From Rotaria macrura (Eukaryota > Rotifera > Eurotatoria > Philodinida > Philodinidae): DNA of 64,000 nucleotides. Below the pieces are notes generated by a model. It saw only the letters and a list, made by a program, of their open reading frames with translations. It had not been told where the DNA came from and did not search any database. The stretch lies in NCBI GenBank assembly GCA_900239685.1, contig OENT01000202.1, positions 62,001 to 126,000 of the forward strand, read 5' to 3'. The number at the start of each line of letters is the position of its first letter. Within the stretch, counting starts at the first letter, position 1. Made by a program: the position numbers and the translations under genes. This document shows positions 12,642-24,300 of the stretch, in pieces.

Positions 12642-14949
12642 TTAAAGTTTTGGGAATTTAGTTGGTGGACATTTAAATTCGAAACCAGTTGGAAATAACT
12701 TATTAATATGTGGTAGCATAAGTTTATAGACAATTTGTATCGTGGTTTCTGAAGCATAGGTTACTTGTCGAATATCTAGAAAGAGAATAAAAACGTTTCG
12801 ACTTTTATTTTTCAGGAACCTAATATTTTTCTAACCTTTTTTTGTTTTACTTGCACCGGCACCTATACAAGCCATATAGATTGATGCACTAGCGATAGAA
12901 TTTGGTGCACGACCTTCAATATCACAAAATATGACAGCGCGATCGACGATGTGAATTGCAACTCTTTGTATCTGATGCGAAAGTTCAAGTTGATTGCAGA
13001 AACGAGGCTTTTAAACAAAACACAAAAAAATATCATTTGAAAAGAAAACAATAATTTACAAGACAAAGCAACCTACCAATAAATGTTTAGCACCTAAAGG
13101 TTTAATGAGACTTGGATCTCTCAAAGTTAATTTCAGCTGATTGAAGAAATGACCAAGATCTTTCGGTGACACTTGTGCTAGATCACTAATTTCTACATAA
13201 GATAACAAAGTAAGGACAAAACTATTACATGAATCATATGAAAGAAATCGTTCTCAATCAACCTTCTATGCTACGTGGAGATTCTTCTTGTCGACAAGCA
13301 CAATAAATACATGTAGCAAAAACTAGTTCCTTTGGGTGGCCACGTAAAAGATTGTGTTCATGGCAATGTTTAAACGTTAAAAAGGCTCGATCAGTAATTC
13401 TCTGCGTCAAATAAATACGTGAAGCCATTGCTTTTATGTCACGATGACCACTTCGTAATGTTTTCTCTGCAGATGATGTCTACAAAGTTAATAAAGTAGA
13501 AATGTTTTTCTTTAAAACAAGAAATTTTACTTGATTCTTTAGAAGTTGATTCATACTTCTTCCAAATCTATCATATGTCTTGAAATTTGCTTCTTTTGAT
13601 ATCGTAGTTTCAAGATCGTCCGTGTCGTAGAGCAAATTTTGAGAGGCACCAACTCGATTCATATCTTTGGCACTTGTGTCATCAGTGAAGACACGCCATT
13701 CATTGCTCACATCGATTATTCTACAATATTTTATGTAAATGATTTAACATTGACAAGTAATTGTCAAGTTCTTGAACATGATAGCGAAACGAAGAAAAAA
13801 CAACTTCTTGAACGTTTTCGCATACCAATTATAGTCGATGAAACTTTTAATCTTAATTAGATATCCTCAACTAAATCTTCCGTTGTTCTCTTTAAAATAG
13901 TTAATCTAAGATCGTCTCATCTATGCATAGATATATCAGGCATGTATGAAGACCTTTCATTCTGAGACTAAGTTCTATCGAATTTCGGTACAGGACGATC
14001 AACTACGATTAAGTCGAAGTACTCCATAATCAATATATAATTGTGAATTAGTTCAGTTTTCTACGTTCAACCATGGCAGTATAAGTATAATTTTATCTAT
14101 ATTGATTAATTAATATAACATCTACAATTACATCTCTGATCGAACTCAGTAAGATGAAAAAGGAAACATTTCATGTTACGTGTAAAATGATAGTTCTTTT
14201 CAATATTTGTCTTCGAAGAATTTCTCGTGTATACAAGTACATGGAACCGAGAATATTGCAATAGATTCATGGTGACTTTAGAACTACTATAGCGCAATAT
14301 GTAGAATTTTTCTTTCTAAGAGATTATCAGATCGTTCAGTTCTCTTTCATATCCTTGAGTCACGTCTGACACTTGCTGAAAGCAATTAAAACTAGTATAT
14401 CTGATCACTTGATCTACGCTCTACATATTGATAATGAAAATTCATTCCATCTCAGCTACTATTCATCAGATACAATGATACCACACACAAGATTTTGTGT
14501 TCTCAACTATAAAGAGTGTCTTGGCTTGTAAGTAGTTTTAAAATCATTTCCCTTCAATGATTTCACGAAAAAACATTAGACAAGGCATATACATTGAAAC
14601 GAACAAGACACATAATAATCTTAATTATTTCATGCTACTATTTACTGTTAATTGAAAACGTTAGAGTTAAAGACTGGTAAGACTATCATCAAACTTCATC
14701 AATGGATGCTCAAATGTCAGTCATTCTCATGATAATGAACTATCTGTAATATAATTTTCAGATCTTGATCATACCTTTCGCCTACAACAAGGGCGCATAC
14801 TGAACATATTGTATCGCCTGCATGATAATCTTCAATGAGTTTAGCCGTTGGATGAAATCGACATGCCAAAGTTTGTACACTTCTAATCACATAAAAGTGA
14901 TCAGAATTATCAGAAACAGTATGTTATTAAAAATAACATACCGAGACAT
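12642..14949 (-). CDS. GTF2B: General transcription factor IIB (TFIIB), 7 exons
   Basis: Bridges TBP-bound promoter DNA and RNA polymerase II in the pre-initiation complex. Exons in transcript order: 14942-14949, 14775-14882, 13531-13720, 13263-13479, 13077-13192, 12836-13007, 12642-12775. Introns are 51-70 nt except one of 1054 nt (13721-14774). All phases agree and give 314 aa (human 316). The first coding exon is only 8 nt: ATG TCT CG. The zinc ribbon has Cys10, His13, Cys29 and Cys32. The B-reader/linker follows (NEWRVFTDD, RVGASQNLL), then two cyclin folds; ATCIYCACRQE and ASIYMACIGAGASKTKKDIR are the diagnostic helices. The protein ends CPPTKFPKL. One donor is GTTGAT, a weak form seen elsewhere in this window as GTTAGT. 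The long intron separates the zinc ribbon from the core. Confidence 0.96.
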
Positions 14950-15596
14950 TGTTGTTTTAATACTTCAATAAATATATAAGTGAATATAAGTATGTATATC
15001 TACAACAGAGAGAATAGAAATTAGCAAAGCGAATTTCTATCATGTCTCTTGTTTATACGAATATATCAATAGATTTATTTCTAACCATAAATTCAAAGGA
15101 TTTCTTACATCTTATGAATAATCCAGAAAAAAAAACAAAAAAAGAAATACCCACATCCTCAAGATTCTATCTCCAATCTTATAAGATCAGACGAAAATCG
15201 TACAGAAAGTCTTCGTCAAAGAAATTTTATGATCAGTCGTAATATTAGATTCTTTGATGATCTTGCGTTACCGTAGAAGATCTTTCTATCAGGTAATAGG
15301 AAATCTTATGGCACGATACGATCGTACAATCATCTTACAGTACAAATTGCTGTAAGATTTCTGAAGCCAAGAGTTTTTGGCCGATTTCATCTGATCATAC
15401 AAGAGTAAGTGCATGACTCTTTTCTTGTAACGTGGGTTTACAATCAAACATCAAGTGTACGATAGATAAGTTTTGTAGATGTTCCTATTTTGAATAAAGA
15501 GACGCCATAAATATCGAATAAACGAATAAATTAAGTTAATATGTTGGCACGTGTCATCAAGCTAATCTAATACTGTCTTAGAGATCATATATACGT
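14950..15596. other. Spacer between PNUTS 3' end and TFIIB start
   Basis: About 650 bp that must hold the PNUTS 3' end and the TFIIB promoter. No TATA box or canonical AATAAA on the coding strand was recognised. A 66-codon open frame at 15042-15242 (+) is low-complexity and not supported. Confidence 0.45.
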
Positions 15597-18500
15597 TCAT
15601 TTGAATGAAAACATATTGCGTTTATTGTAATTATTTTGATTGCGATTATAAACACAATGATAATTATTATTGTTATGATTTTGTATATTTCGTCGATTAT
15701 TGTATCTTTTATGATTTGGATAAAAATTATTGTTATAGTGCGAACTTTTATTATAAAATCTAGCTGATTGTTGATCTTGAGCAGAAGTAAAAGCGACTGA
15801 CGATGATTGTACTGCTGCATTATAATTATGTGGTTGTAACTTTTGTGTTACTGGTGTTTGGATGGTAGTTGTTGATGGTTGTTTGATTGACGTGTCTAGA
15901 AAATCGTCAATATATGCACGGATTCATCAATTCAACGAAGAATACTCACCTATATTTGTCGATGTTTTACGCAAAGAAAGGAGATGATCTAATAATTTAT
16001 CAATAGCACAGTGTGTCGGATTCGTTAAATCAAGATTAACACAGGGATTCGCTACCATACTAGTCGTGGGATTTATTGATGCTAATAAATAGAAAAATAT
16101 TTAAACACATGTTCCAAATGAATAAACTTTGATTTTTGTCTTACCGTGCATTGTTCTAGTTTCATTCATATGGACCAAAGACTGGAAAACATTTGATGCT
16201 GTAAACAAACTTGGAATTAAAGCTGAAGGTACTGCAGTTGATGAAGACAACATCGATGAAATCATTTCTGTATTCGTTGCCATGATTGTAGGAGGATTTG
16301 TCATTAATAATGTTGATTTTTCTTTAGCTTGAACAAGAATTCGAGCAACTTCTGGGGATATATCATTGACAGATTTAGATAAAGGTAATTTTTCAATTGT
16401 CGATGTTGACTTGTTCAAAGCATCATTTACAAGTGGAACTCCGTTCTGTATAGTTAATGAGCATTCCTAAATAGATAAGAAAACAAACATTTGTTGTATT
16501 AAATTTTGTCAACAGATTCTCTTAGACTATAAATACTTTCCAAGATAACAGAACTATTACTTTGATTAAAAAAAATATACTTTAGCAACGGCATGGTACA
16601 GAATTAATTAATTTCATACCATACAAAGAATGCCTTGACTTCTAAGGGACGTCACGGATAACTTGATATTTATTTAAAATTTTTTCCCTTCCTATTTTCA
16701 TGAAACTTTTATTTAGTGACGTTTCGTCAACGATGCTGACTACTTCATCAGACTATCTATTTTCAAAATGACATGTGGTGCACAATACGTGTATTTTTAA
16801 CATATTCTGTTCTAGTGCTTGTGGAACGAACACGACGGTGATATTAGACGAAGTTCTTTGCTTTCGGATTTTTCTTCGTTCGTTCCGCTAGCAATAGAAT
16901 AGAATATGTTAAAAATACACTTACGTTATACGACATGTCTTTTTACAAATAAAGTAGTCTGATAAAGTCAAAATTGTTGACGAAACGTCACTAGATACAA
17001 ATTTCTTAAAAAAAGGAAGGGAAATTTTTTTAAACAAATATCAAAATATACAAAGAATTCTCATCGAAATTATTTCGAATATCCGGCTGTGTTCTATAAA
17101 TATCTTAATGTTCGATAGCTGATGTGAGAAGTAGTCGGAAACTGCTGATCAAAAAGAATGATATCAAACTTCCAAGAAAGTACTCTGTTCTTACAGCATG
17201 CATATGTATGTTATATCTGCTATACTGATTGAGCTATTGTACATCGATGTTTTATCTGTTGATAATCATGGAATGAAAATTGATGTTCAAATATTAATTC
17301 TCGTAATATGGAGTGATGCATAAGCTCTTTATTGAAACAAGGCATTTCTAAAAGCATGCCACAATTAGCATACCCACATTTGAATTCATCGAGATATCTT
17401 TTAATTCTAGGACGAAGCTGCCCGATACGATTCAATGGGGTCTGCCAATTGGATCAGTAGTCGTCCTGGAATGTTTAATAAAAAGAAATAGTAGCAGACA
17501 ATCAACATATCCGAATGCAATTCTACTCTTCTTATTGTCATCATTCAATAAAATGAAAACAAACGCAATAAATGTTAGAAAAATTCTTCGTAATAAATAG
17601 AACATAGAAAAAATGAATTCTTCGACTCGAATTATGTTGCTTATTCAATTTCAATAGCTTAGTATTATTTTTATTGCTAATTTTTATTCTTACATTATCA
17701 AGTGGAATCAAAATTGGTTCTTTGCGTACAATAGAATTATGTTGAACAAGATTACCATTTGGTTCAAGTATTTTATCAGATTTAAATGAAGGCAAAAAAG
17801 CTTCCTCTAAGATAGTATTTTCATGATTTTCTTTTGTATAATGTTTTTGGGATTTAACCATTGGTTTTTTTATTGCATCTGGTACTATAATAGGTATTAA
17901 AGTCGGTAAAGGAGGTAAGATTTGTCGATCATCGATATCGCATGAAATTGTTTCTTCATTGTCTTCTTCTAGATTAGCATTGTTTTTGAAAGATATATTT
18001 TCTTGACATTTATGTAAAAGTGAATGCATGTTTGTTAATTCGGAATCATCTGTTTCAAAAAATGATATACGAAAAAGATCTTGATTTTTTTCATCGGCCC
18101 AAAATAGTTTTTTCTTTATTAACTTTTTCATTCCTGGTTCACTCAAATTACTCTTCATCCCTCGATCTAAACAAAAATACAAGACAAAATAAATAACAAT
18201 GTAACGTAAAAAGTAATGAGTCAATATCATACTGCGATTGACATTATCGACCATGTGTTCGCGAATCTCTTCGACCGATGCTAGTGGTGAGTTCTAGAAA
18301 AAAATAAAAAGATAAATTTTTATTTCATGATAGTAAAATTTTTTCCTTAAAGGGCATCCTCATCGCCCTAAGTGTCATATGGTTTCAATTGCACGATAAC
18401 ACTTTTGTTCTGAATTTTACAACAATGTACTATTTTTTTGTTGAAATAAATATTTACGAAAAGATTGATCAAAAGATAATCAATGTCACAGTCTTCAAAA

Positions 18501-20322
18501 ATGAGCTTAATTTCTATATATTGATAATAAATAATCGAGAGAATATTTTCTAATGAGAGAACGTAACCCACCATGACCAATTAAGTTCAATTTGATGTAT
18601 GTAAGCGAAAAAGTTTCAACGAGTGTGCCTTACTGAAAATACACGTTGCAAGACATTTCTGAAGAAAAACAAAACGAAGACTTTTAGTCTGAAAATTTTC
18701 CTATTAACATATTTCATTGCCATTGGAGAGATATGAAAATTTCAAGGAAAACAAACATTTTTCTCACTATAGTAGATTTTAGAAGAATGAGAATGACCCG
18801 CAAAAGTGTATGCCGATAGATTACCGTTGGACACCAAACGAAAAGAAAATTATACTTTCATTTTTGGTGAAATTTTCGAGAATAAGCTTGCTAACACGAT
18901 TACTTTACGAGCATCATTTACTCTTAAAAATAGAACAAATTCATCGAAACGACTGCTGTTCATTATGATTCAGAGCAGTATAGTCATCATCCTTGTCTCT
19001 TTCATTGATCGCTAAGGCCTTAGATTGGAGTACATCTAATACTTTCTTGGTCTAAACAAGATTTTTTCCAATCCATGATAGGACATTGAATGACATCAGA
19101 TATTTGAATACATTCTCACAAAGATCAATCAAATTTCTAGAGAAATATCGATAATAAATGAGTAAATTATTTGAACCTGTAATGAAAATACGTATTGCAC
19201 TAACTCGTCTTTTTCTGTTCAATCGCTTGCTTCAATTTTCTCTCCAAACTACTATTCGTCTTGTAAAGTCGAGTTGGAGTTGGATATTCAATTAAATATA
19301 CAGATAATAAGATTACATATTATCTAGATAAAAATCGATGCACTCAACTAAACCCTATAACTAGTATGTATTGTCTAGCACTTATAATATTTCTCTTTTC
19401 TTATTTATTTTCTTACCTGTTTAAATATTCGCATATCAACATCAGCTGAATAATTGTCAATGTTATCATTCGATTTTTGTCGTTTTCCTTCTTGATATTC
19501 ATTGAAAGAAACTTTTCTTTTCTTCTGTTTTGTACATGATATTTGCTGTGAAGATGAGTAGCTCTCATCATTTATGTTTTCCATGTGTGTTTGACATAAT
19601 TGGTTAGTATCTACTGATGTAATACCATTATTTGCACTGAAATAAAGCAAAGAAGTCAATAATGAAACAAATTTTAAAAACATTATATAAATCGATGCAG
19701 TCCATCCGTAATCCAGTAAGCAATTTCGTAAACATTAAATCATTTTTTAATCTTTCCTATTTATTCTAGAGTAAATGACGACTCGATTGATCAATATTTT
19801 TTATTAAATTAAAGAAACGTTAAGAAGAATTAACATTGCTCATCTGATAAAAACAATGCTTTGTCAATTTGTCATTCTCAGATTGACTATCTAGTTATCC
19901 ATACTATCAGATCGTTCAAGTTTCAAAGAGCATCTGCGTTGAGGAAAAAAAAACAAATTGAATGAATCGTTTACAAATGGCAATTTCAGTAGCACGGATA
20001 TGGGCGTATCGATCAATACTACAGAATATACTCAAATAATTATGTTGATCTCGAAAAAACCTACCTGCTCTTTTTTGGTATACGAAATTTCGGTATGCTT
20101 TTCGTAAAAGTAATATCTATTTGATTGGCTGCATTTACAGGCAATTGTTTTGAATTCAAAAACAGATGCTCATACGATTCAACTGTGTTTGCTGATTTTA
20201 TATTTTCTTGATTTTTACATTGATCACTCTTCATACTAGAAATATGATTATTTCGATTTTCCATTGATAGTACTAGTGAAGTATTCTGTATTACAGGATT
20301 CATAGGATTCACAAAATATGTA
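15597..20322 (-). CDS. PPP1R10: PNUTS/PPP1R10-like protein phosphatase 1 nuclear scaffold, 3' part (8 exons, 5' end missing)
   Basis: In animals PNUTS targets protein phosphatase 1 to chromatin and controls Pol II elongation and termination. Exons in transcript order: 20065-20322, 19417-19636, 18233-18293, 17694-18166, 16145-16466, 15950-16081, 15597-15895, all in phase, plus an optional exon at 17226-17441 listed separately. The PP1-docking block reads KKKLFWADEK then RISFFETDDSE, matching the RVxF-type KxVxW...FELDE block of PNUTS. A downstream NTILEEAFL...EPILIPLDNECS matches the ILQELFL...KLIPLDEECS segment across a splice junction, which secures the call. An additional RVxF motif, KRKVSF, lies in exon 19417-19636. 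The last exon is N/Y/H/Q-rich, and no C-terminal CCCH zinc finger is visible. The first exon found opens in phase 2, so upstream exons (including the expected TFIIS-N-like domain) exist but were not located. Confidence 0.82.
16664..17043. mobile_element. Foldback/MITE-like element, about 380 bp, inside a PNUTS intron
   Basis: The two halves are near-complementary along their length. The left end TGATATTTATTTAAAATTTT pairs with the right end ...AAATTTTTTTAAACAAATATCA. GACGTTTCGTCAAC pairs with GTTGACGAAACGTC. GTGTATTTTTAACATATTC pairs with GAATATGTTAAAAATACAC. GGAACGAAC pairs with GTTCGTTCC near the centre. It has no coding capacity. A target-site duplication could not be fixed by eye. It looks like a non-autonomous palindromic DNA transposon that landed in an intron and left splicing signals intact. 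Confidence 0.75.
17226..17441 (-). CDS. Candidate 72-codon cassette exon in the large PNUTS intron
   Basis: Inside the 1227-nt intron between LIPLDN and ECSL, a stretch opens after TTGGCAG and stays open for exactly 72 codons to CAATCA|GTATAG. It is phase 0 at both ends, so it could be spliced in without changing frame. The peptide (starts TPLNRIGQLRPRIKRYLDEF) is not recognised. Vertebrate PNUTS has the flanking residues contiguous, so this would be an insertion, an alternative exon or a decayed fragment. Confidence 0.25.
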
Positions 20323-22320
20323 CTGTAAAACGAAAATTTTCGATAAGTACGTTTTTTTTAAAGCTTAGAAATATTTTTAAAACGATTGAATATTCTGAAA
20401 CAATTATTATCTATATCTAGAATTAACAAAAAAAACATATTAGTAAATGGTTTTGAAACAAAACTTATTAACAATAGAAAATAGAAATTAAAAATGATAG
20501 GTATTTTTGTAGCATATAAATATTTATAGAATCGTCTGAGCCTTATTGTATCTACATTACGTCCTATAATCAGAACATGATAGCTTGCCTACTTGTATCT
20601 TTCGTTTGGTTACGACAATCATTATGATCTGTTCTTTTTTAAAATATATTAAATCCTACCAGTTGCAGATTTTAATAAAGTAATTTGGTATATAATGAGA
20701 AGATTTTATCATGATTTAACTATATACATTCAGCACCGAGAATTTCCATGGAATCAATTCAACTATTAGAATGTATTCAAGAATGTTCGGCTTATCACGC
20801 TCGAAGAAACTTTGACTATGTTCCGGTTCAGCTGGTTTGATCTTCTATATACTTTACTTTGTCTGAATTACGACAGTTCACCTATTACTTTAATTTTCAT
20901 CTGATGGCAGTCGTAAATGCATTAATCTTCTAACAGACAATATAACTCATTCACAACACTGCCGTAGAGATCATAAGGAGAGTGTGCATTTGTGGTTCTC
21001 TAGACGCAACGATTTAGTATGAGATGTAGCAAACGCTGATTTAACTCAGTAATACCGTAGTTTTGTTAGGTCTTCATTCATCAAAATCAAAACTTCAATC
21101 TCTGATAATATCTAATAAATGAAATAAGAAATAAATGCGTCTGATCAGCATACAAATAGAAAAACTGTGTTCATTGTTGTATGTATCCATAGATTCATGG
21201 ACAAATAATATTCTTTTACTTCTTCGGATTAATTCATTGATACCAGTACGTATTCATAATGATTCTGTTTTGAAAAATTATCGAAAAAGCGGAATCTATT
21301 TATTCTTATTCGATTGTAAATAGTATCTCATCTGATTCTTTCATATTTTTACTGTTAATCTAATGTGTATCAATGATTTTTGTAGAACAGAATAGTAAAA
21401 CTACGTTACTTTTTTGTATGAGACACATTTTACTCATATGAGCTGATACTTTAAAAAAAAAGAAAATCCTTTGTTTGATTTTAAAAAGCAATACATAAAA
21501 CACAAGCAAATTTAGTAATCCTTTCATATCGGTCGATTGATTCCCATCACATAAGCAGTGCTCTTTTATTTTTCGAACTTACTCCTTCAAACGAATGGAG
21601 CACAATAAAAAAACCAGCTGTACAATTTATTTATCATTACTTGCTCGCTTTTTAAATGCTTATCAAACGTTAGAAACAATGTTTTATAAATGTTTCCTTT
21701 TGTATGACTCATAAAAAATAATATGAATAATGCGTCTAAGTGACAGGTTATGATGATGCAATAGAATGAAAATTTCCAACTTTGCTTTCTAATTATAATA
21801 GATTAGATATCAATCTAAAACCTGTTGACGTCATGGAAATTTGCTTGTAACATGTTTATTCACACATGAATAAGCGTGTTACTTCAGCTGTCGTAACCAA
21901 ACATTGAATTGGGTAAAGTAAATGAAGATACGATTTAATATTTATTTCCTTAAATCATTCTAAAAAAAAGACTATATTTTCTGAAAATAGGTATATACCA
22001 TGAATTATTGACTCGTCCACATATGTAATGTAGATAACATTAAAATATAAACAACACACTTCAATGAAATTATTGAATATTTCTCTCTACAAAATTCAGA
22101 TATTAATCTTATTTCCGGCCTTCGATTTGATGAGCCTAAAATCTGATTCAAACTAAAATCTACATACTATACCTTTTAATTAAAAAGACATCAAATACGC
22201 GAAATTTTCTCGACAAATCATTCATTTGAAGTCAGCCCTGATCTTTCCAAAACAAGCTCCTTTTTTCGATTCGTAAATACATTTTTTCACTTAGAAAAAA
22301 TCAATCGAATGTGTTACCCG
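20323..22320. other. Non-coding stretch, probably upstream intron/intergenic of the PNUTS-like gene
   Basis: The missing 5' exons of the PNUTS-like gene should lie in this direction, but no TFIIS-N-like helices were recognised on the minus strand. A TGACTCA motif occurs near 21705. Otherwise AT-rich and featureless. Confidence 0.4.
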
Positions 22321-22665
22321 CTAAAGTTCAATATCAAGCATTAACACTTCACCATACGCTGCAGCTTCTGTAGCTTGTTCGTTCGAATCTTTTCTTGTAG
22401 CAGTCCATACAATAAAACCAACTTGAAGTAGATCATCGAGCGGAATTTTTACAGGTGAATGATTATCATGCAATCATATATGTCTTGCTTGCTGCAAAGA
22501 AGTCCAACTGCTACCTGACTGTCCATCGAAAGATGTCAAAGAAATGACAAGTATGGAAACGTAATCTTTGAGCATGTCACTCCAACAGAGAAAGATAACA
22601 AAGGATAAAGAAATTTTTTCTAATTCGTTAATATGTAAGAAATGTTTCAATTGGCCATATAACAT
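22321..22665 (-). pseudogene. Unrecognised coding frame broken by one in-frame TGA
   Basis: On the minus strand a 63-codon frame ending SWTSLQQARHI meets TGA at 22474-22476. The same frame then runs on for 50 codons (starts LHDNHSPVKIPLDDLLQVGF) to TAG at 22321. The part after the stop looks like a normal soluble protein C-terminus, unlike the surrounding desert. A single TGG-to-TGA change would explain the break, giving a pseudogene or a gene fragment. Neither part was matched to a known family, and no start codon or upstream exon was secured. Confidence 0.45.
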
Positions 22666-23019
22666 TGACGAGATTTCTTTGTGTTAAAACAAAGGAATTA
22701 TGCTCATTATTCTATTGCTGACGAAATTGTGACTATTGGATAACATTGTCATTGTATAAAGAAATTGATGAATCATTTATATCAAAATACTAGAATGTTT
22801 CATGTTGACGTGAAATAACTCAACTTTGACTCTCAATATTTTAAAACTATTGCCTTTAAAAATAGTGAGTATCATATTCAGAAGCCTACTGTATCGAATC
22901 AATGGAAAATAAATTGAATAGGCTGAGAAAATGAAAACAGAAACGAGCATTCGATAAGATGATCAAACATAAACCTTCGAACGGTAAGTAAAGAATCTGA
23001 ATGTTTTATCGTAATTTTT

Positions 23020-23190
23020 TTGTCTTATATACACGAAACACATAGAGGAGGCGAATGCATCATCGAATTTTTCCTTCTACACATAAATGACTCATGTGGG
23101 AAAAATATTTGAGTAATACTATGACGTGACATTATGATGCAAACACATGGGAATTTCCAATGACGTCTACAAAGAACAAATTAGGCAACC
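23020..23190 (+). repeat. Diverged duplicated segment, copy 1 (copy 2 at 24112-24300)
   Basis: The order of landmarks is shared with the second copy: TACACGAAAC, a GATGCAT-type word, a TTCCTTCTAC/TTTCCTACTC stretch leading to TGACTCA, then GATGCAA..ACATG, and AATGACGTCTACAAAGAA/GTGACGACTCCAAAGAA. The copies are about 1.1 kb apart, in the same orientation and heavily diverged. Each retains a TGACTCA (AP-1-type) word. They could be an old tandem duplication or paired enhancer-like elements. Confidence 0.4.
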
Positions 23191-24111
23191 ATCTGAAATT
23201 TTCTGTTTTATCCAAATGTTGATGTGATTAATTTGTATCTTCGGCTGCAAACAACGCCTTAAAATCTTTGTGCGTAAAATTATAATTAACGTAATTAACT
23301 AAATGGATTAGATAGATAAAAATATTGAGACCACGCGTTTTAATGAACGAACTGTTGACTTGAATATTTTCTAATAGATAATTATGGTGTTGATAAGTTC
23401 ATAGCCGATGTGACCATCGCATTTTTATGCAAATCAATAGACAATCGTCCACATTCATACTTCTCTCATTTGTACTCTCGAAAGCAAGTTGTCTCATCTT
23501 GAATTTTATAACATAACCATGTGTACATGTTGTTGTTTGTTCAAACTAATTAGAACCCACAAAAAAAGACCAATTCAAAGTTCATCGAACGATAACTCTA
23601 TCACAAAAGTAATAGATATTGAAAAATGAATAACTATTTTCTGCATCCAACAGGTCGGCCGATTTTCATACAAATGATAGCTGTATATATATATAGCTAT
23701 GGTGACGGAGAAATGAGAAAAATACGATGACGAAAATTTTTTCCCAATGACTCATCCTACTGTGATATTTTTTTTTCTGGCTGTATTGCGACACTGATAA
23801 TCACATTTTCGTAATAACTAAAAGAATACATTTACAATGCAATATATTTCTTGATTGTAATTCATCCATTTTAATCATGTTTCAATGAAATTGAATGCCT
23901 AACTAACAAATCCAATTATAAACAATCTTATTTTGATTCGTAGTATTTTGACGACAGACCATATCCTCCAATGATTACCTCTTCGACATGTTAGACTTTG
24001 TTGATAAGTATAAGTGAAAGATTTCGAAATTAAATCATAACATTAATAGAGAAAGTTTTCTTGGTATCTATTCGAGTCAACAGACAAAAGGAAAAAATTT
24101 CATCAGTCAAG

Positions 24112-24300
24112 TTTGCTGTCTTTATGTGTTCGGTCTATGTACACGAAACGTATACATATATACATACAGAGAGAGAGAGAAGAATGATGCATAGATTCTT
24201 TCCTACTCTATGACTCACGTCACGTGAAAGAAAAATTTAAGTATTGATGCAAGTACATGAAAATTTAGAGTGACGACTCCAAAGAAAAAATCAAACTCAA
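24112..24300 (+). repeat. Diverged duplicated segment, copy 2
   Basis: Second copy of the segment at 23020-23190; see that entry for the shared landmarks. It carries a short GAGAGAGAGA run not present in copy 1 and has TATGACTCACGTCACGTG, which overlaps TGACTCA and CACGTG-type words. Confidence 0.4.

Noticed and set aside
18368-18580. Minus-strand 70-codon frame in a PNUTS intron
   Set aside because: Hydrophobic AT-driven composition, and no suitable splice sites in phase with neighbouring exons.
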